Positions 12,296-24,500 of a stretch of 64,000 bases of DNA are shown one piece after another. The DNA is from Acanthaster planci (Eukaryota > Echinodermata > Asteroidea > Valvatida > Acanthasteridae): assembly GCF_001949145.1 (NCBI RefSeq), contig NW_019091367.1, positions 1,902,189 through 1,966,188 of the forward strand. Reading direction: 5' to 3'. The notes beneath the pieces were generated by a model. It saw only the letters and a list, made by a program, of their open reading frames with translations, had not been told where the DNA came from and did no database searches. Made by a program: the position numbers and the translations under genes. Position 1 is the first letter of the stretch, and every line of letters begins with the position of its first letter.

Positions 12296-12306
12296 AAGAT
12301 GGCAGC
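12296..12306 (+). promoter_or_regulatory. YY1-like AAGATGGCAGC at the FBXL18 5' end
   Basis: Resembles the YY1 core AAGATGGCGGC that often sits at the start of TATA-less housekeeping transcripts. It is 37 bp before the FBXL18 ATG, and no TATA box is seen. The ATG inside it (12299) opens a 15-codon upstream frame that ends at 12343, overlapping the true start. Confidence 0.4.
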
Positions 12307-12332
12307 CTCCATGGAAAGGGCCTCACAAAAAC

Positions 12333-12520
12333 ATGGGGAATGAAATTGCACAAAATGTCAACAATTTCCCAGTCGACGAAGCAGACGCCTGCTTGCTGGA
12401 TATCCTCCCCAATGAATTACTACTATATTTGCTTAGGTTCCTTCCAACGATAGATTTGTTATCGATTTGTAAGGTAAATCGCAGACTAAATGACATTTGC
12501 GTGGATTCAGCTTTGTTGAG
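12333..12520 (+). CDS. FBXL18: FBXL18 exon 1 (F-box)
   Basis: Residues 1-62 containing the whole F-box, needed to bind SKP1. Donor GAG|GTAGGC leaves two bases of an Arg codon that the next exon completes. Confidence 0.85.
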
Positions 12521-15500
12521 GTAGGCATTACGATCACGCATGCTCATGACTCTGAGATATCGATATAACTTACATGTAGGCCTATAATCCTTACTGCTAA
12601 TACCGCATGGCTGATTTTGCCCAATGGTAGACAGGCATTGTGTGAAGGAAAATGGGGTAACGTTTCCGCCGTTTTCCGTTCCATCTTTCCCATGATTGAT
12701 GTTACACCTTTCAGTTACACCATTTCTTTTTCAAATTGCTGCTTAATATGAGATAAGTCTGATGTAATTAAGGTGTCCTTTGAAACTAAAAATCCTGGGA
12801 AAGAGTTCCATATACAGACAATGACAGACAACACTAATTTTCCCTTAAAATGTTACAGCAGCTGTCAGAAAGTTATAAACATATCCTAAACCGTGAAGTT
12901 TAGATAAGAAATTCTAAATCATTAACTTACAAAACACCAAGGTTTTTCCAGACAAGTGTTGTCCGTATATGGAACTTTTTCCAAATTTCCCACTGGTGGA
13001 ACAAGATGCGGGCCAAATGATATCGAGCCATTTACTTTGGTGATATTCGTCACTGCAAAATTGCCGGGAACCATAGCATCAGACCTTGTAAATGAAATCA
13101 GACAGTTGTAAAAAGATCACAAAAAACCTACATGTACTTAATCTTTCTTTTGAGGTACATAAACTCTGTAATATCACTCTGTATTCCGCACATGCAGACT
13201 GTATATACATGTATTCTGGTCACATCTTTTTTATGATTTCTGGAAGGGTTTCAAGCAGAATTGAACTCTATATAGTAGATGACCCCACTTTGTTTGAAAT
13301 GAGACAGTCAGATGATTTATTCAGTTTATCTATTTTTGTGGCAGATATGCTGATTTTCAAAAATGCTACCGTGTGACTCCCCACGCGCTTGAAGAAGTGG
13401 CATGTCATTCCAAGCGAACAACAGTCCAAAGTTTGAACATCTCTCACTGCTTTTGGCTGACGGGCCACCAGACACACATAGGTGCTCTGAACCCACTCAT
13501 GCCACACTTGGAATGTCTTGACATCCGGGGGATTTCCGTGTCCCTGAAGACCCTGAATCGGATATTGTCCTGTGCCAGGTCCCTCAGGTCACTGTCCTAT
13601 GAACATCCAGGGCTGGTGCAGTCAAGGCAGTTCAGCAAGCAGGCCCTGGCAACCTGGTCTCAGCTCACTGAGCTGAACGTAGTCGTCACCAGCAACTGCC
13701 TGCATGGCGCCATTTTCTGGCTGTGCACAGGCCTGCGAGCCTTCAGCCTGGCCACTTCGCACCAGGCGCTGGGGTCACACACCTGCCTGTGTGACGATTT
13801 GCTGTTCAGTAGACTTCCCCTGCACCAGCTGGAGTACCTGTCGGTTGCTGAGGAGGCCGCTGCCCAGCACCCGCGGAGTTGCCAGTGGAAATTCTTACGG
13901 TGGAGAGTGCTCCTGGGCCAGATGAAAGCCCTGTGTGTCTTGCCCTCCCTCCTGGCGGGGAACCTGCGAGATGCACCAGACTGGGACACGGATCCAGGAT
14001 GTGCCCCAATCCTGTCCCTGGAGATGGACACTCACTGCCACTTTGCCACCTTGGAATCCCGCAGACTGCAGAGCATTCGGCACCTTGGTGTTGAATTGAA
14101 ACACAGATGCCTGACACATGAGTTCCTCACTTCGATAAGCAAGTTCTCTCATTTGAGAAGTCTGAACATAAGTGGGTTCTTTGCATACACGCACAACAGG
14201 GTTTTCAAAGACGTGAGTCCAATTAAGCTATTTCCTTGAAAGGCTGAAATGGGATAAGCTTTGCATAATGCAGTGAGCAGACATTCTTAAATATTGGCGA
14301 GGTTTACAAATTGTTTTTTTTTACATGTATGTTTGACTCCTACAGAAGGAAGATTTTTTAATGCTCGTTAAGGTTCTTGTGGAGGCACAGATCCCATTGG
14401 AACATCTGAATATGAGCAATATCAGAAAGGGGTACTTGCATGAACAGGGCACAACCAATTGTCTTGGCTTACAAATTGGGCAGTTGAGAGGTGAGTTGAA
14501 AGATAATTTTAAAAGCTAGAACTGTCTAGAAATTATGTCATGTACTTTTTAAATTAAGCAGCTTTATACATGTATAAAGCTACCATTGCTTCAAAATCTG
14601 TTCAGTGTAAATGACTACCAGATGGCATTTGGACTAAAATCGAACCGTTTTTTTTTTCAGGGTTGACAAATTTTTTTAATTTCGACACAAAGAAAATTTG
14701 GTTTGGATTTTCTATAGTATAAATTAGATTTTCTTTATTGTCATAAAAAATGGACTTTAGTCAGCTTAACTTTATCTATTCCAAAGCAAGCAAATCATTT
14801 CTTTGAGGACATTTTTTGTGGAAATCACAAACCACCTGAACCAAATGCTGCCAGGTGCTTTCAATCACTTCCTGCCGGGGAAACCGAATCCAGACACGTA
14901 TGCTTTATATGAGTGGCTGGGGTCTCTGAACTCGGACAAAGGGAACAGGGCCTTGTAACAAAAGACCGTACTTGGAACAAAAGACCAGGCTGCTGGGCAT
15001 TGCCAACATTTTTTCACTCTCAAAGTTCGAGATAATCCAGCCCTGTCTTGAAACAGTATACCATGGTTTAGGGCATTTAGAGCGAGCAGATTACCACTGG
15101 GTACAAAAGCGCTCCACCACCGCAGTGATGAGCCACACAGCACCTCTGCATGCACATCTGGCCCCTATTGAAAAGAGGTCAGCAGTGCACTGAGCCAGGT
15201 TCGTGAACAAAAGAATATTACATAACACCACAAAATCTGGGCTCTTTTTACAAGGCTGCAGGCCTGGCTGAAATACTCAGGCGTTGATAGATTTTGTCTG
15301 TCTGGCTAGAGTGGACACCAGACATGCCTTCTCGTGTTTGTAAGTGTCCAGTAAATGAAGATAGGAATTTTTAAAGAATTTTGAAAACAGAAAAAAATGA
15401 TAAATATCCCGCCCCGGCATCATCAACATTGATAAATGCCCCGGCAGGAAGTGGTGAAAAATGCAGTGCACACATACGGGCGACTTTCAAGATTTTCAGT

Positions 15501-18500
15501 TTTTAAAATTCTTCAAAAATTCGTCATTTCATTTAATGGATGTTTACATCCACATGAATGACTCTTTGGTGGCTATGCTCGGCTGGCAGGTACATGTAAC
15601 CTTCATTGACTCCTGAATATTTCAGCCAGGCCTGCCATCCTGTGAAGAGAACCCAGAATTTTGAGGTGTTGCATAATTTCCTTTGTCCCAGTGAACGCCA
15701 GTGGCGTCTTTTTGAACACAGCTGGATTAGCATGCAGTGGTGCTGTGTCACTTATCAATGGGGCCCTGGAGCACTTTTGTCCGTGGTGCTAATCTGCGGG
15801 TGCACTATGCCCAAATCAGTGGTATACTGTTTAGAAACAGTGATGGATTACCTTTGATAAATGCAAACCGAAAAATGATGGCAATTCCCATATGCAGCAA
15901 GGTATGAGGCGATGAGAACCCTCCCTGCTTTGTGTTGGTCATTGTCTCGCAGGAATCTGGGGAATTCCTTTTAGACATCTTGGGGGGATGTGTTAAGTAA
16001 CAATAGTCTGGAATGTGTATAGGGATTGGACATGTTGGGGGGTACGCCTCGGTCTCATTTCTTGCTGGGTATAGCAATTCCAGCAGCAGGTCTCTTGTTC
16101 CGAGTACGGTCTTTTGTTACACGGACCAGCTCTTCTGTCCCATGTCAGGCACCCAGGCTCTGTGTATAAACTCATGGTGTTTGAAACGGGGTTCCCTGAC
16201 AGCAAGTGGTTAAATATTGTCTTGGCCCAGGTGAAATGCACGCAGTGTGGCGCTTACATGTACCCACACAAAAGGCAATTCCTTCTGAGATAGAGGTTCA
16301 TGTATGTATCAAAGGTAAAAATCCATACCAAATTTAAAGTGACAGAACTACATGTAAACTAGAGTTCACAGGATTTTGTTTACAAGGAGGGGAAAAATGG
16401 CAGGAATCACATGTACATTTGTCAGGGATGAGATTTTTCAGCTTTTTAGCTGATTTCGGCTTTTTTTGTTTTAGATTTCAGCTTTTTTTCCTCACTGGCT
16501 GTGTACAAAAGTATAGGAGATTTTCACAGTTCAGCTTCTTTATGCTTTTTTAAGCTGTTTTCAACTATTTTTACCATTGGTCACCCCCGATGTGCGTATT
16601 TATTTTACATGCCGTATGTAGGTACAAAATGTTCATAGTTTACCTCGCTCTAATGTGTGTAATCAGCAGTCTCTTTTGTTTGTGGTCCATCTCATTTGTG
16701 ATTAATCAATAACTCTGGTTTGAGTTTGACTCACTTTATTGAGAACATTTATTTTCTGGTTTTGGTGTCACTATTTATTGAATTTGAATCTCAATGAAAT
16801 ACAAATATATACTTGTGGATACAAAAGATTCATGTTCACTGATGCTTCACCACTTTCAAGGAAATGTAAATCATGATCATGATTCCTTACATGAAATTCA
16901 TTCATTGAATCCAAAAAGCTGATTGAAATCAAAACAAGTGGCTTGAATTTGACAAAAATCCTTCCAACCCAAAATGTATAATATATATGCATTCATACTT
17001 CTTATCAATAGGGGATTTGCTGCTTAAAATGTGCAAAAACTGGAAAAATTACCAGGAGATTAGTTGAGGAAACAAAATTTAAATAATGAAACATTTTGCT
17101 CTTGTTTAAAAACATTTAAAGTGATGTAAATCTGTGATTAAAAAATATCATTTTAATTTAAATTGCAACTTAAATCTGTGATTTTAAATCAAGTTTATTT
17201 AAACCGGTCAACCCTGTTCTTATTTTCTTGGAAACAAAATTGACAGATATGAAAAATATTTTAATTTAGTAACTCTTTTCCGCACATGTACATGTAGGTC
17301 TGAAATCTCTAGCATTGCCTATATGTGGGCTAGCAGATCAAAGTAAATCACAACCAGTTTGGATGATGTCATCGCAAGAATCAGCCAATCCCAATGGTGT
17401 ACTTGATTACCATACCACTAGTTCCAATAAGCGCCAGCGAGTTGGTTCCAAGGCCTGCACATACATCATGTAAGTAGTACACCATAATGGTCAAGTACTG
17501 CTGTTGGTCAAGTGGAGATTGCAAGAGGATGTTTATTGTTGATATGATAAAGGGCGGCCATGAGATTTCCTTAGAGAACTAAGCAGGGAATTATTCTTAT
17601 GGTCTTGCACTTAAAGCCAACGGTAGTTTTACCAGCCAAAAATAAGCGAAATATAAACGTGATGTAGAAAGCGCAGACTCCATAATGCCACAGAATAATT
17701 CTTCCACCTTGTCAACATTGTAGGTGTGAGAATTGCGTGGCTGAAGTTGAGTGCCCAGCTGGTCAAAGAACACTGGCAGAGGTAAAGGAATATCATTGAC
17801 TCTCAACATGAGGGATGTATTGTAGTGCTATGTTGTTCAGTTCTTTTCTCAGATCCCATATGCGTGATTCCAGAAATTAGGGGTCCATTTTTTTGGTGTC
17901 CCTGTCACATACGACATTTGATTTTGTAAGTGAGGAACACATTTTCTAACTTACAAGAGTGATGAATTAATGCAAATTACCTGCCAAACAAATAGTAACA
18001 GTTTGAAATCAATTTTGGTGATATTTCCATGTCAAATAACAAAGGTCAGATGTAACAGGGACACAAAAATGTCATACTTTTGGACCCCTTATTTCTGGAA
18101 TACCGATATAATTATACTGAAATGTAGTGAACAAATTTAATTTAATTTCAATGTGAGAGAGAAGAAAAAAAAATTCATTTTGAACTTGGTAGCAACATCC
18201 CAGAGAAGTATTCCAGGGAAAAGTCTATGGAATTAGGTAGGGGCTGGAAGTCCAAGAAAAAAAACCCCAAAAAAGCCAACCTGACTCTGCCTGTATAAAA
18301 GTGCATGTAGCAGGAATCAGGCTGCTGTGCCAAGGCAGTGTTAGGGGCTGTCTTGGGGCAGTGTTAGGGGCAGNAATACTCAGGCATCGATAGATTTTGT
18401 CTGTCTGGCTAGAGTGGACACCAGACATGCCTTCACGTGTTTGTAAGTGTCCAGTAAATGAAGATAGGAATTTCTAAAGAATTTTGAAAACAGAAAAAAT

Positions 18501-21500
18501 GATAAATATCCCGCCCCGGCATCATCAGCATTGATAAATGCCCCGGCAGGAAGTGGTTAAAAATGCAGTGCACACATACGGGCAACTTTCAAGATTTTCA
18601 GTTTTTAAAATTCTTCAAAAATTCGTCATTTCATTTAATGGATGTTTACATCCACACGAATGACTCTTTGGTGGCTACTCTCGGCTGACAGGTACATGTA
18701 ACCTTCATTGACTCCTGAATATTTCAGCCAGGCCTGCCATCCTGTGAAGAGAACCCAGAATTTTGAGGTGTTGCATAATTTCCTTTGTCCCAGTGAATGC
18801 CAGTGGCGTCTTTTTGAACACAGCTGGATTAGCATGCAGCGGTGCTGTGTCACTTGTCAATGGGGCCCTGGAGCACTTTTGTCCATGGTGCTAATCTGGG
18901 GGCGCGCTATGCCCAAATCAGTGGTATACTGTTTAGAAACAGTGATGGATTACCTTTGATAAATGCAAGCCAAAAAATGATGGCAATTCCCAGCAGCAGG
19001 TCTCTTGTTCCGAGTACGGTCTTTTGTTACACGGACCAGCTCTTTTGTCCCATGTCAGGCACCCCGGCTCTGTGTATAAACCCATGGTGCTTGAAACGGG
19101 GTTCCCTGGCAGCAAGTGGTTAAATAATGTCTTGGCCCAGGTGAAATGCATGCAGTGTGGCACTTATATGTACCCACACAAAAGGCAATTCCTTCTGAGA
19201 TAGAGGTTCATGTATGTACCAAGGGTAAAAACCCCTACCAGATTTAAAGTGACAGAACTTCATGTGGACTAGAGTTCACAGGATTTTGTTTACAAGGAGA
19301 GAAAAATGGCAGGAATCACATGTACTTGTGTCAGGGATGAGATTTTTCAGCTTTTTAGCCGATTTCAGCTTTTTTTGTTTTGGATTTCAGCTTTTTTTCC
19401 TCACTGGCTGTGTACAAAAGTATTGGAGATTTTCACAGTTCAGCTTCTTGATGCCTTTTTCAGCTGTTTTCAACTATTTTTATCATTGGTCAATCTCACC
19501 CCTGATGTGCAAAATGTTTGTAGTTTACCTCGCTCTAATGTGTGTAATAAGCAGTCTCTTTTGTTTGTGGTCCAGCTCATTTGTGATTAATCAATAACTC
19601 TGGTTTGAGTCAAACTCACTTTATTGAGAACATTTATTTTCTGGTTTTGATGTCACTATTTATTGAGTTTGAATCTCAATAAAATACAAATATATACTTG
19701 TAGATACAAAAGATTCATGTTCACTGATGCTTCACCGCGTAAATTCAGAAGGGACACTTTCAAGGAAATGTAAATCATGATCATGATTCCTTACATGAAA
19801 TTCATTCATTGAATCCAAAAATCTGATTGAAATAAAAACAAGTGGCTTGAATTGAACAAAAATTCTTCCAACCCAAAATGTGTAACATATATGCATTCAT
19901 ACTTCTTATCAGTAGGGGATTTGCTGCTTAAAATGTGCAAAACCTGGAAAAATTACCAGGAGATTAGTTGAGGAAACAAAATTTAAATAATGAAACATTT
20001 TTGCTCTTATTTAAAACATTTAAAGTGATGTAAATCTGTGATTAAAAATTATCATTTTAATTTAAATTGCAATTTAAATCTGTGATTTTAAATCAAGTTC
20101 ATTTAAATCGGTCAACCCTGTTCTTGGAAACAAAATTGACAGATATGAAAAATATTTTAATGTAGTATCTCTTTTCCACACATGTACATGTAGGTCTGAA
20201 ATCTCTAGCATTGCCTATATGTGGGCTAGCAGATCAAAGTCAATCACAACCAGTTTGGATGACGTCATCGCAGGAATCAGCCAATCCCGATGGTGTACTT
20301 GATTACCACACCACTAGTTCCAATAAGCGCCAGCGAGTTGGTTCCAAGGCCCGCACATACATCATGTAAGTAGTACACCATAATGGTCAAGTACTGCTGT
20401 TGGTCAAGTGGATATTGCAAGAGGATGTTTATTGTTGATATGATAAAAGGCGGCCATGAAATTTCCTTCAAGGTTTTGCTTAAATGAAGAGAACTAAGCT
20501 GGAAGTTATTCTTATGGTCTTGCACTTAAAGCCAACCGTAGTTTTACCAGCCAAAAATAGGCGAAATATAAACGTGATGTAGAAAGCGCAGACTCCATGA
20601 TGCCACAGAATAATTCTTCCACCTTGTCAACATTGTAGGTGTGAGAATTGCTTGGCTGAAGTTGAGTGCCCAGGTGGTCAAAGAACGCTGGCAGAGGTAA
20701 GGGAATGTCGTTGACTCTCAACATTAGGGGTGTATTGTAGTGCCATGTTGTTCAGTTCTTTTCTCAGATCCCATATGCGTGATTCCAGAAATTAGGGGTC
20801 CATTTTTTTGGTGTCCCTGTCACATACGACATTCGATTTTGTAAGTGAGGAATACATTTTCTAACTTACAAGAGCGATGAATTAATGCAAATTACCTGCC
20901 AAACAAATAGTAACAGTTTGAAATCAATTTTGGTGATATTTCCATATTTCAAATAACAAAGGTCAGATGTAACAGGGACACAAAATGTCATACTTTTGGA
21001 CCTCTAATTTCTGGAATACCGATATAATTATACTGAAATGTAGTGGACAAATTTAATTTAATCTTAATGTGAGAGAGAAGGAAAAAAAAAGGTTTCATTT
21101 TGAACTTGGTAGCAACATCCCAGAGAAGTATTCCAGGGAAAAATCTATGGAATAAGGTAGGGGCTGGAAGTCCGCAAAGATGTTCCCTCCCCCCCCAAAA
21201 AAGCCATCCTGATTCTGCCTGTAAAAAAGTGCATGCAGCAGGAATCAGGCTGATGTGCCGAGGCAGTGTCAGGGGCAGTGTTAGGGGCAGTGGTAGGGGC
21301 AGTGTTAAGGGGAGTGTTAGGGGCAATGGTAGGGGCAGTGTTAGGGGTAGTGTTAGGGGCAGTGTTTGGGGTAGTGTTGGGGGCAGTGTGCTGGCATGGC
21401 ATACATAGTGTGGACCACTGCACAAAAGAAGTCCACATAATGTAAGGTGAGATGGCATTGTGTGGACTTGCACACATCCACACAATGTTTTCCCCTTTCT

Positions 21501-24500
21501 GAAAAACAGTTTCAGAGGCATTTTGGGGTCAAGGTTAATGTGTGGCAAAATGAAGAGGAACAGTCCAGGAAATCATCATCAAAAATCCAGCTTGAAGGAG
21601 TTATCCTAGTTGGAGAAAAAGGAGCATTTTCCTCAAGTTTCGTTAATAACCACAGGAGAACAAAGAAATGCCCACACTTTGTATGCTAAACAGGTATGGG
21701 TGTAAGGGGCAGCATTTGGGGCACACAGATGACTTGGTAGCTTTCAGGATAGTTTTGCTGAGGGACTCTGATTCCAGTCTTTGTCATTTTGGTATTGCTG
21801 GGACACATGCACATGTAACTGTTAGCACAGACAATCCAATTCAGTCTCAGGCTGCATCCGAATCTCTTGTCTAGAGCTAGCTCTAGGTCTTCGCTCCATT
21901 GGAAAATGCTTGGAGATGCATAGACAATAGACTAGCCGTAGCTCTGGAAGCCCGTTTTGGACACAGCCTCATACTCAAAAGCAAAGCACCCCAAACAGTT
22001 GTAAAACTTCATTCCTGCTGGACCCCCTCACATGCTTTGCTGTTCTGAAATGCCATCATATGGTGTGTGGCGATGTCCAAAGATCTGTATCAAGTTATTT
22101 TGATGTGGATAAAATGAGACAACTGGCCATCTCTTTCAAACATTTTGGGTGCAGAAAATCTGGATTTGTGGAATATGAATCATTAGACAAATTATACTTT
22201 GTGTTGTAATGGAAATAAATGTATTGAAACTAGAACTAAACTCACTAAACTAGAAAAATCCAGCTCCAAATGAAAGCTTGGCCAATCAGCAGTAGCATTG
22301 TTGTAGAGTTGGAAACGGTGGAAAAACAGCTTTATACTGACGCTTCTTATTTCACTACATTTGCAGAGCTATTGCTGTGCATGTGTTTAGGAGATTTTAA
22401 AAGACTTTTTATCTACTACAGAACATTGCAGTAACTCCAACATTGCTGCCATGTTTTGGACAGCCCAACCATGGCACTTGTACTATTCTCCAAGTATTGT
22501 CCGGAGTCATCTACCTTTTGGGTACTTAAAGTTTAAATCAGGGACATCGAACCTTAATAAAAAATATCTGCACCTTGAAACATTGAATTCCATTCGTGGA
22601 TGTGCTTCAGGACAGTACCACTAACAGTGGTAGGTGCATCTACTGTGGCAGTAACCTGGCCCAGGTTGTCAGCGGCACACCCCTGATGGAATGTTTGGAC
22701 CTCCAAGGTGGAAGGTGTACTCTTCCATTGAGTGTGTCAATCGGCTCACTGGGGGATGAATCCAAAAGTGCACCCTGGTGAGTAGTGTAGATGGAGCTCA
22801 GTTTTAATAACTCCAGTTGGATCATGAAACTCACAAAAACAGCTTTTTCTTTCCTTCAGATCTTTTTGGAAAAGTAATTGTTTTTGTGCAGGTTTTTTGA
22901 TTTCTTGGTTTCCATTTCTTAATCTAATGCCTCCAAATCCAATAAAGTTTGAACACGCTTCTCACCAGTGGCACTCTGCTTTTTAGCAAAGTGTTAGGCC
23001 TAGGATGTGAATTTCAGAAAGAGTTCTTGTAGAGTACATTTGACACGTACCCTACACAGTGACATCCTAGAAATCTGTGGAGGCAAACCATGTATTGCTC
23101 TATGGCCATGCCCCGTAGTGTTGAAAAATATGACCTTGCAGTAAGAAATATTGTACAGCTACTTTTAGAGTGGCTCTTGCAGATGACTGTTTGTGTTACT
23201 TTGTCTTTGCCAGTCCCCCCTCGAGTTTTCCCTCGGTGTCGGAGGACACCCTCCTGTGCATCTCTCGCTGGACCCGCCTCCGTTCCCTGGTGCTCGGCCA
23301 CTTGCCCACCTTCCTCCATGGCCATTCCCTGGTAGCCATTGCCAAACACTGTAAGCAACTGAGACATCTTTCCCTGATCCACCTGGGTCGCAGCGGCCAG
23401 TGCCAATTTCTTGCGGGACTGTGCGAGGCGTTGTCGTTAGCCAACTGTCTGGAGGACCTCAAGCAAGTATCTTTTTTTTCCCCCTCATCACAGTCGAGTT
23501 TTCCAAGTCAGTTCAATTATGGTTAATAGCATTTGAAACAATCCGCCTTTGCAGCACTGCAGAAGTAGCCGCTTGATTTACATTTTAGATATTAATCCTA
23601 ACAAAACTGGGGGGTGGTTGAGTTCTCCTGTCTATATTTTCTCCTATGGCTGATGGCTCAGTATACTAATGCTTTGATAATGCTGAGCCATCAGGCATTT
23701 TGCAGCTAATGCCCAGCAGCCAATCTGATGCAGTTTTTATTTCAATCCAAATTGCGCAAACCGTTCTCACAGGGTTTCAGTTATTGAGTATGTCCATGAG
23801 GAGGTCCCCTTTTTTCCCATACACGAGTGCCTCATCTTCTTTTACGGGATGTCATCGCTGAGACTGGTTTGTAATGCCAACATTCTTGTGGGTACTTCCC
23901 ATCCAGATGCCCAACAGTAGAAAAATAGAACAAATATAAACAAATATTGAATCCATAAGTGTTTGTGGTGGACTTTTCTACATTTGTTAACTTTTCCAGT
24001 TGGCTGTGCATGAAACGGAAGATCACCGAGGCATTCATAATGACTGTAAAGCTTAGACTGAGTTTCAAAAAGACTAATAATGGGGTTGAATCTTCCCCCT
24101 TTATGAGAAAGATAAAATATTTACTCAGAAAACGATTTCAAACGTTCAAACTGTCTGAGACAGTAACATATTTATTAGGCATGAAAGTAAGGTGCGAATA
24201 AAGTGTTGTGGATTGAGTTGAGTTGGGTGGATCTTTTTTTGTGGATGCAGCCTGGTCTGTTGACTTGCTGCCTGTGTACCGTGCTGTACATTATTCCAAT
24301 TTCTGAAATGTGCTCTTTGCATCAGGTTGGAGCATGACAACATTGACGGCGTGTCGCGGTTGTTTCATGCATTAGAGAAGTGCCCATCCATTACAAGGCT
24401 CTGTGTTGTCTCCAAGAATGGAAGGTGAGTTGAAAAACTTCAGTAAGTGGTCATGATTATCTTTATGGTGTAATTCAGCTAACAGAGGTCATTACTATGG

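Larger units (their letters stand above)
15272..18373. repeat. 3-kb direct duplication, copy 1
   Basis: Runs from AATACTCAGG to a GGGGCAG-rich tail and is repeated with only scattered differences at 18375 to about 21310. It lies entirely within the FBXL18 intron between exons 4 and 5. Relative to copy 2 it carries an extra 185-bp insertion. Confidence 0.85.
14717..22421. other. FBXL18: Large FBXL18 intron
   Basis: A 7.7-kb intron dominated by repeats: the MITE at 14866, the two 3-kb duplicate copies and the minisatellite. From 21400 to 22421 I see no further feature. Confidence 0.5.

Noticed and set aside
13660-14194. Several 100-codon minus-strand frames opposite FBXL18 exon 2
   Set aside because: Shadows of a GC-rich coding exon; no family resemblance, whereas the plus frame matches FBXL18.
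21145-21483. Periodic minus-strand frames (Leu-Pro-Leu-Thr, Asn-Thr-Ala-Pro)
   Set aside because: They are translations of the GGGGCAGTGTTA minisatellite, open in more than one frame because of the repeat unit.
23467-23472. GT donor GTATCT for FBXL18 exon 7
   Set aside because: It would end in phase 0 and break the frame of the next exon; the GC donor four bases earlier keeps frame and conservation.
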